A stretch of 6,681 nt of DNA from Acidobacteriota bacterium (GTDB taxonomy: Bacteria > Acidobacteriota > Thermoanaerobaculia > Multivoradales > JAHZIX01): the NCBI GenBank assembly GCA_020439725.1, contig JAGQSE010000572.1, positions 1 through 6,681 on the forward strand. Reading direction: 5' to 3'. Each line of letters starts with the position of its first letter. Position 1 is the first letter of the stretch. Below the pieces are notes generated by a model. That model saw only the letters and a program-made list of their open reading frames with translations, did no database searches and was not told where the DNA came from. The position numbers and the translations under genes were made by a program. Positions 4,951-6,681 of the stretch are shown one piece after another.

Positions 4951-6681
4951 CTAGTAGGTGTAGCGCACCCCGAGGAAGAACTGCCGGCCCGAGTAGTTGA
5001 TCTCGCGGATCAGGTTCATCGTGCCGTTGCCGGTGGTGTAGAGGCGCTCCGCCTCGTCGGTGAGGTTGATGCCTTCGAGGGTCAGAGAGAACTTCTGGTT
5101 GAGATGCCAGAAGGCGCTCAGGTCCCACCGCACCGGGCCCGTCGTCGCTTCGGACACGTTGCCGTTGCTGCCCAGGTTGTTGGTGATGTAGTCGTCCCGG
5201 TCGTTCACCGACACGCGCGCGCCCCAGCGTGGAACCTCGTAGTACAGCGTAGCGTTCCAGGAGTTCTTGGACAAGCCTTCGAGGGGCACCTTGACGTCCT
5301 GGCCGTTGCGGGTCACCACGGTCTCGGCGTCGACGTAGGAGTAGTTGCCGACGAAGCCGAAGTTCTTCCAGAAGCTGGGGAGACCGGTGAAGGTCTGCTG
5401 ATAGGCGAGCTCGAAGCCTTGGAGCTTGGTGCCGTCGGTGTTGGCCGAGGTGCGATAGGTCCAGGTCAGGCTCGGGTTGAGGAGCTCCGGCTGGGTCGGG
5501 TACACCGCCGCCACGGCGGCGCGGTCCTCGGGCCGCAGCGGACCTTCGGTGGTCGGCGAGGAGATGAAGCTGTCGATGTCCTTGTAGAAGAAGGCGACGC
5601 CGAGAACCGCCTGCTCGGCGAAGTACCACTCGACCCCGAGATCGAGGTTGTCGGACACCAGCGGCTCGAGCTGGGAGTTGCCGCCGGAGACGGTGAAGTT
5701 GACGTCCGAGTAGGACTTGATGGGCGCCAGCGACGACAGCGACGGCCGGGTCATGGTGCGGCTCACCCCCGCCCGCAGGACGACGTCCTGGGTGGCGTCG
5801 AAGGCGACGTTGATCGAGGGCAGGAAGTTGTTGTACGAGTTGGTCTCGGTGTTGGGGATGTCGCTGGTTAGCCAGCCGGTGGCCTCGGTGTCGGTGTCGA
5901 CGAAGCGGGCGCCGGCGTTGAAGCGCAGACCATGGTCTCCCACCAGCGTCACCAGGTTGTATTCGCCATAGGCACCGAGGGTCGTCTCGGTCACCAGCCA
6001 GGTGGCGCGGCCGGGACCGCGGAAAGGCTCGAACGTCCCGTAGTTGTACGCGTCCTTGGCCCGGTCGAAGTTCAGCACCAGGAAGTCCAGCTGCGTCGCG
6101 CTGCCGAAGTTGCCGACGTCGATGAAGTGGAAGACGTCGGTGATCGACGCCAGCGACACCCCCGGCAGCGGAGCGTTCTGCTGGAACTGCCGGCTGTCCA
6201 CCTCGCGGTCGTTGTAGATGGCGCCGAACTTGAAGCTGTGACCGACGCCGAAGAACCAGTCGAGGTCGAGACGGGCGGTGTCGTTGGTGCGGTCGACCAG
6301 GTTCCGTTGAAAGAGCTCGTTGTCCTGGAGCACGAAGTTGTCGGGGTTGGTGACGTCGATGCCATAGCCGATCTTGGCGACGTCGGGGTCCGCGGTGAAG
6401 TCATAGGAGAAGAGGATGTTCGGGTCCACAGTCTCGATGTTGGCGCGGAACAGCAGGTCCTCGTAGTTGGACTTGGCCTGGCCCACCATGCCGCTCAGCG
6501 TGACCTTGTCGCTGAAGTCGTACTTGAAATCCGCGGTCACCTGAGTGAACTCGGTGGTGTCTTCGGCCTGCCGGCTCTCGGTGCGCAGCGCGACGCCGTC
6601 GAAGGTGCCGGCGATGGCGAACTCGCCGGTGCCGTCCTGAGCGACGGTGACGTCGATGGGGGTGATGTTCGGATAGCCCCA
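4951..6681 (-). CDS. TonB-dependent outer-membrane receptor, C-terminal 576 residues (5' end outside window)
   Basis: This is the beta-barrel portion of a TonB-dependent receptor, which imports large or scarce ligands across the outer membrane using TonB-ExbBD energy. The frame is open from the right edge to the TAG at 4951; the signal peptide, TonB box and plug are missing. The fragment shows alternating strand/turn composition rich in aromatic residues. Landmarks are NNFLPSINVAFDATQDVVLRAGVSRTMTRPSLSSLAP (about 5728-5840), SDNLDLGVEWYF, VAFFYKDIDSFI, GFELAYQQTF, RDDYITNN (about 5177-5200) and the terminal GINLTDEAERLY. It ends with the aromatic GVRYTY expected for Bam-complex recognition. 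These features match the Xanthomonas/Caulobacter-type family (TIGR01782-like), which is often tied to saccharide uptake. A GTG at 6540 is internal, because in-frame coding continues upstream to the edge. The stop lies 97 bases before the LacI start. The ligand is unknown; the neighbours suggest an acidic oligosaccharide. Confidence 0.95.
   Translation of the reverse strand, partial: WGYPNITPIDVTVAQDGTGEFAIAGTFDGVALRTESRQAEDTTEFTQVTADFKYDFSDKVTLSGMVGQAKSNYEDLLFRANIETVDPNILFSYDFTADPDVAKIGYGIDVTNPDNFVLQDNELFQRNLVDRTNDTARLDLDWFFGVGHSFKFGAIYNDREVDSRQFQQNAPLPGVSLASITDVFHFIDVGNFGSATQLDFLVLNFDRAKDAYNYGTFEPFRGPGRATWLVTETTLGAYGEYNLVTLVGDHGLRFNAGARFVDTDTEATGWLTSDIPNTETNSYNNFLPSINVAFDATQDVVLRAGVSRTMTRPSLSSLAPIKSYSDVNFTVSGGNSQLEPLVSDNLDLGVEWYFAEQAVLGVAFFYKDIDSFISSPTTEGPLRPEDRAAVAAVYPTQPELLNPSLTWTYRTSANTDGTKLQGFELAYQQTFTGLPSFWKNFGFVGNYSYVDAETVVTRNGQDVKVPLEGLSKNSWNATLYYEVPRWGARVSVNDRDDYITNNLGSNGNVSEATTGPVRWDLSAFWHLNQKFSLTLEGINLTDEAERLYTTGNGTMNLIREINYSGRQFFLGVRYTY

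Noticed and set aside
4687..5871. Plus-strand open frame of 394 codons
   Set aside because: It is antisense to the LacI start and the receptor C-terminus. It runs through the intergenic gap with biased, motif-free composition.
6538..6540. GTG at 6540 as the start of a short receptor
   Set aside because: In-frame coding that reads like receptor barrel (for example GEFAIAGTF) continues upstream to the window edge. A 529-residue product would lack the plug and signal peptide, so this is an internal valine.

Overview
The window is GC-rich (I estimate around 65% by eye) and bacterial. All six recognisable genes lie on the minus strand, so the transcription order runs from the right edge to the left edge. 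A TonB-dependent outer-membrane receptor and a TRAP transporter indicate a Gram-negative organism. The receptor resembles the large Xanthomonas/Caulobacter-type receptor family (TIGR01782-like). The sequence alone does not fix the phylum: Proteobacteria or Acidobacteriota would both fit.

Layout in transcription order. (1) 6681-4951: C-terminal 576 residues of a TonB-dependent receptor, whose N-terminus and plug lie beyond the right edge. (2) 4950-4854: a 97-base GC-rich gap with two inverted repeats. (3) 4853-3768: a LacI-family regulator. (4) 3768-2674: a TRAP substrate-binding protein (DctP family) that appears to be held by an N-terminal membrane helix. (5) 2677-2147: the TRAP small permease (DctQ family). 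(6) 2143-773: the TRAP large permease (DctM family). (7) 786-1: a PfkB-family sugar kinase resembling 2-keto-3-deoxygluconate (KDG) kinase, with its C-terminus off the left edge.

Genes 3 to 7 are packed with 1-, 4- and 14-base overlaps and one 3-base gap, so they almost certainly form one translationally coupled operon with the regulator first. The start codons along it are ATG, ATG, GTG, GTG and TTG. The inferred function is uptake and early catabolism of a sugar acid. An oligosaccharide or sugar acid would cross the outer membrane through the receptor. The TRAP transporter would move a monomeric sugar acid, plausibly a hexuronate, across the inner membrane using an ion gradient. The kinase would phosphorylate the KDG derived from it to KDPG for the Entner-Doudoroff pathway, and the LacI protein would sense an intermediate. 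The hexuronate assignment is inference; the gene families are clear from the sequence.

I found no RNA genes, CRISPR arrays, insertion sequences or long repeats. The long plus-strand open frames are shadows of the minus-strand genes. Nothing here looks like a wholly new system. The points most worth following are the anchored binding protein, the regulator-first coupled operon, and the TTG start of the kinase.
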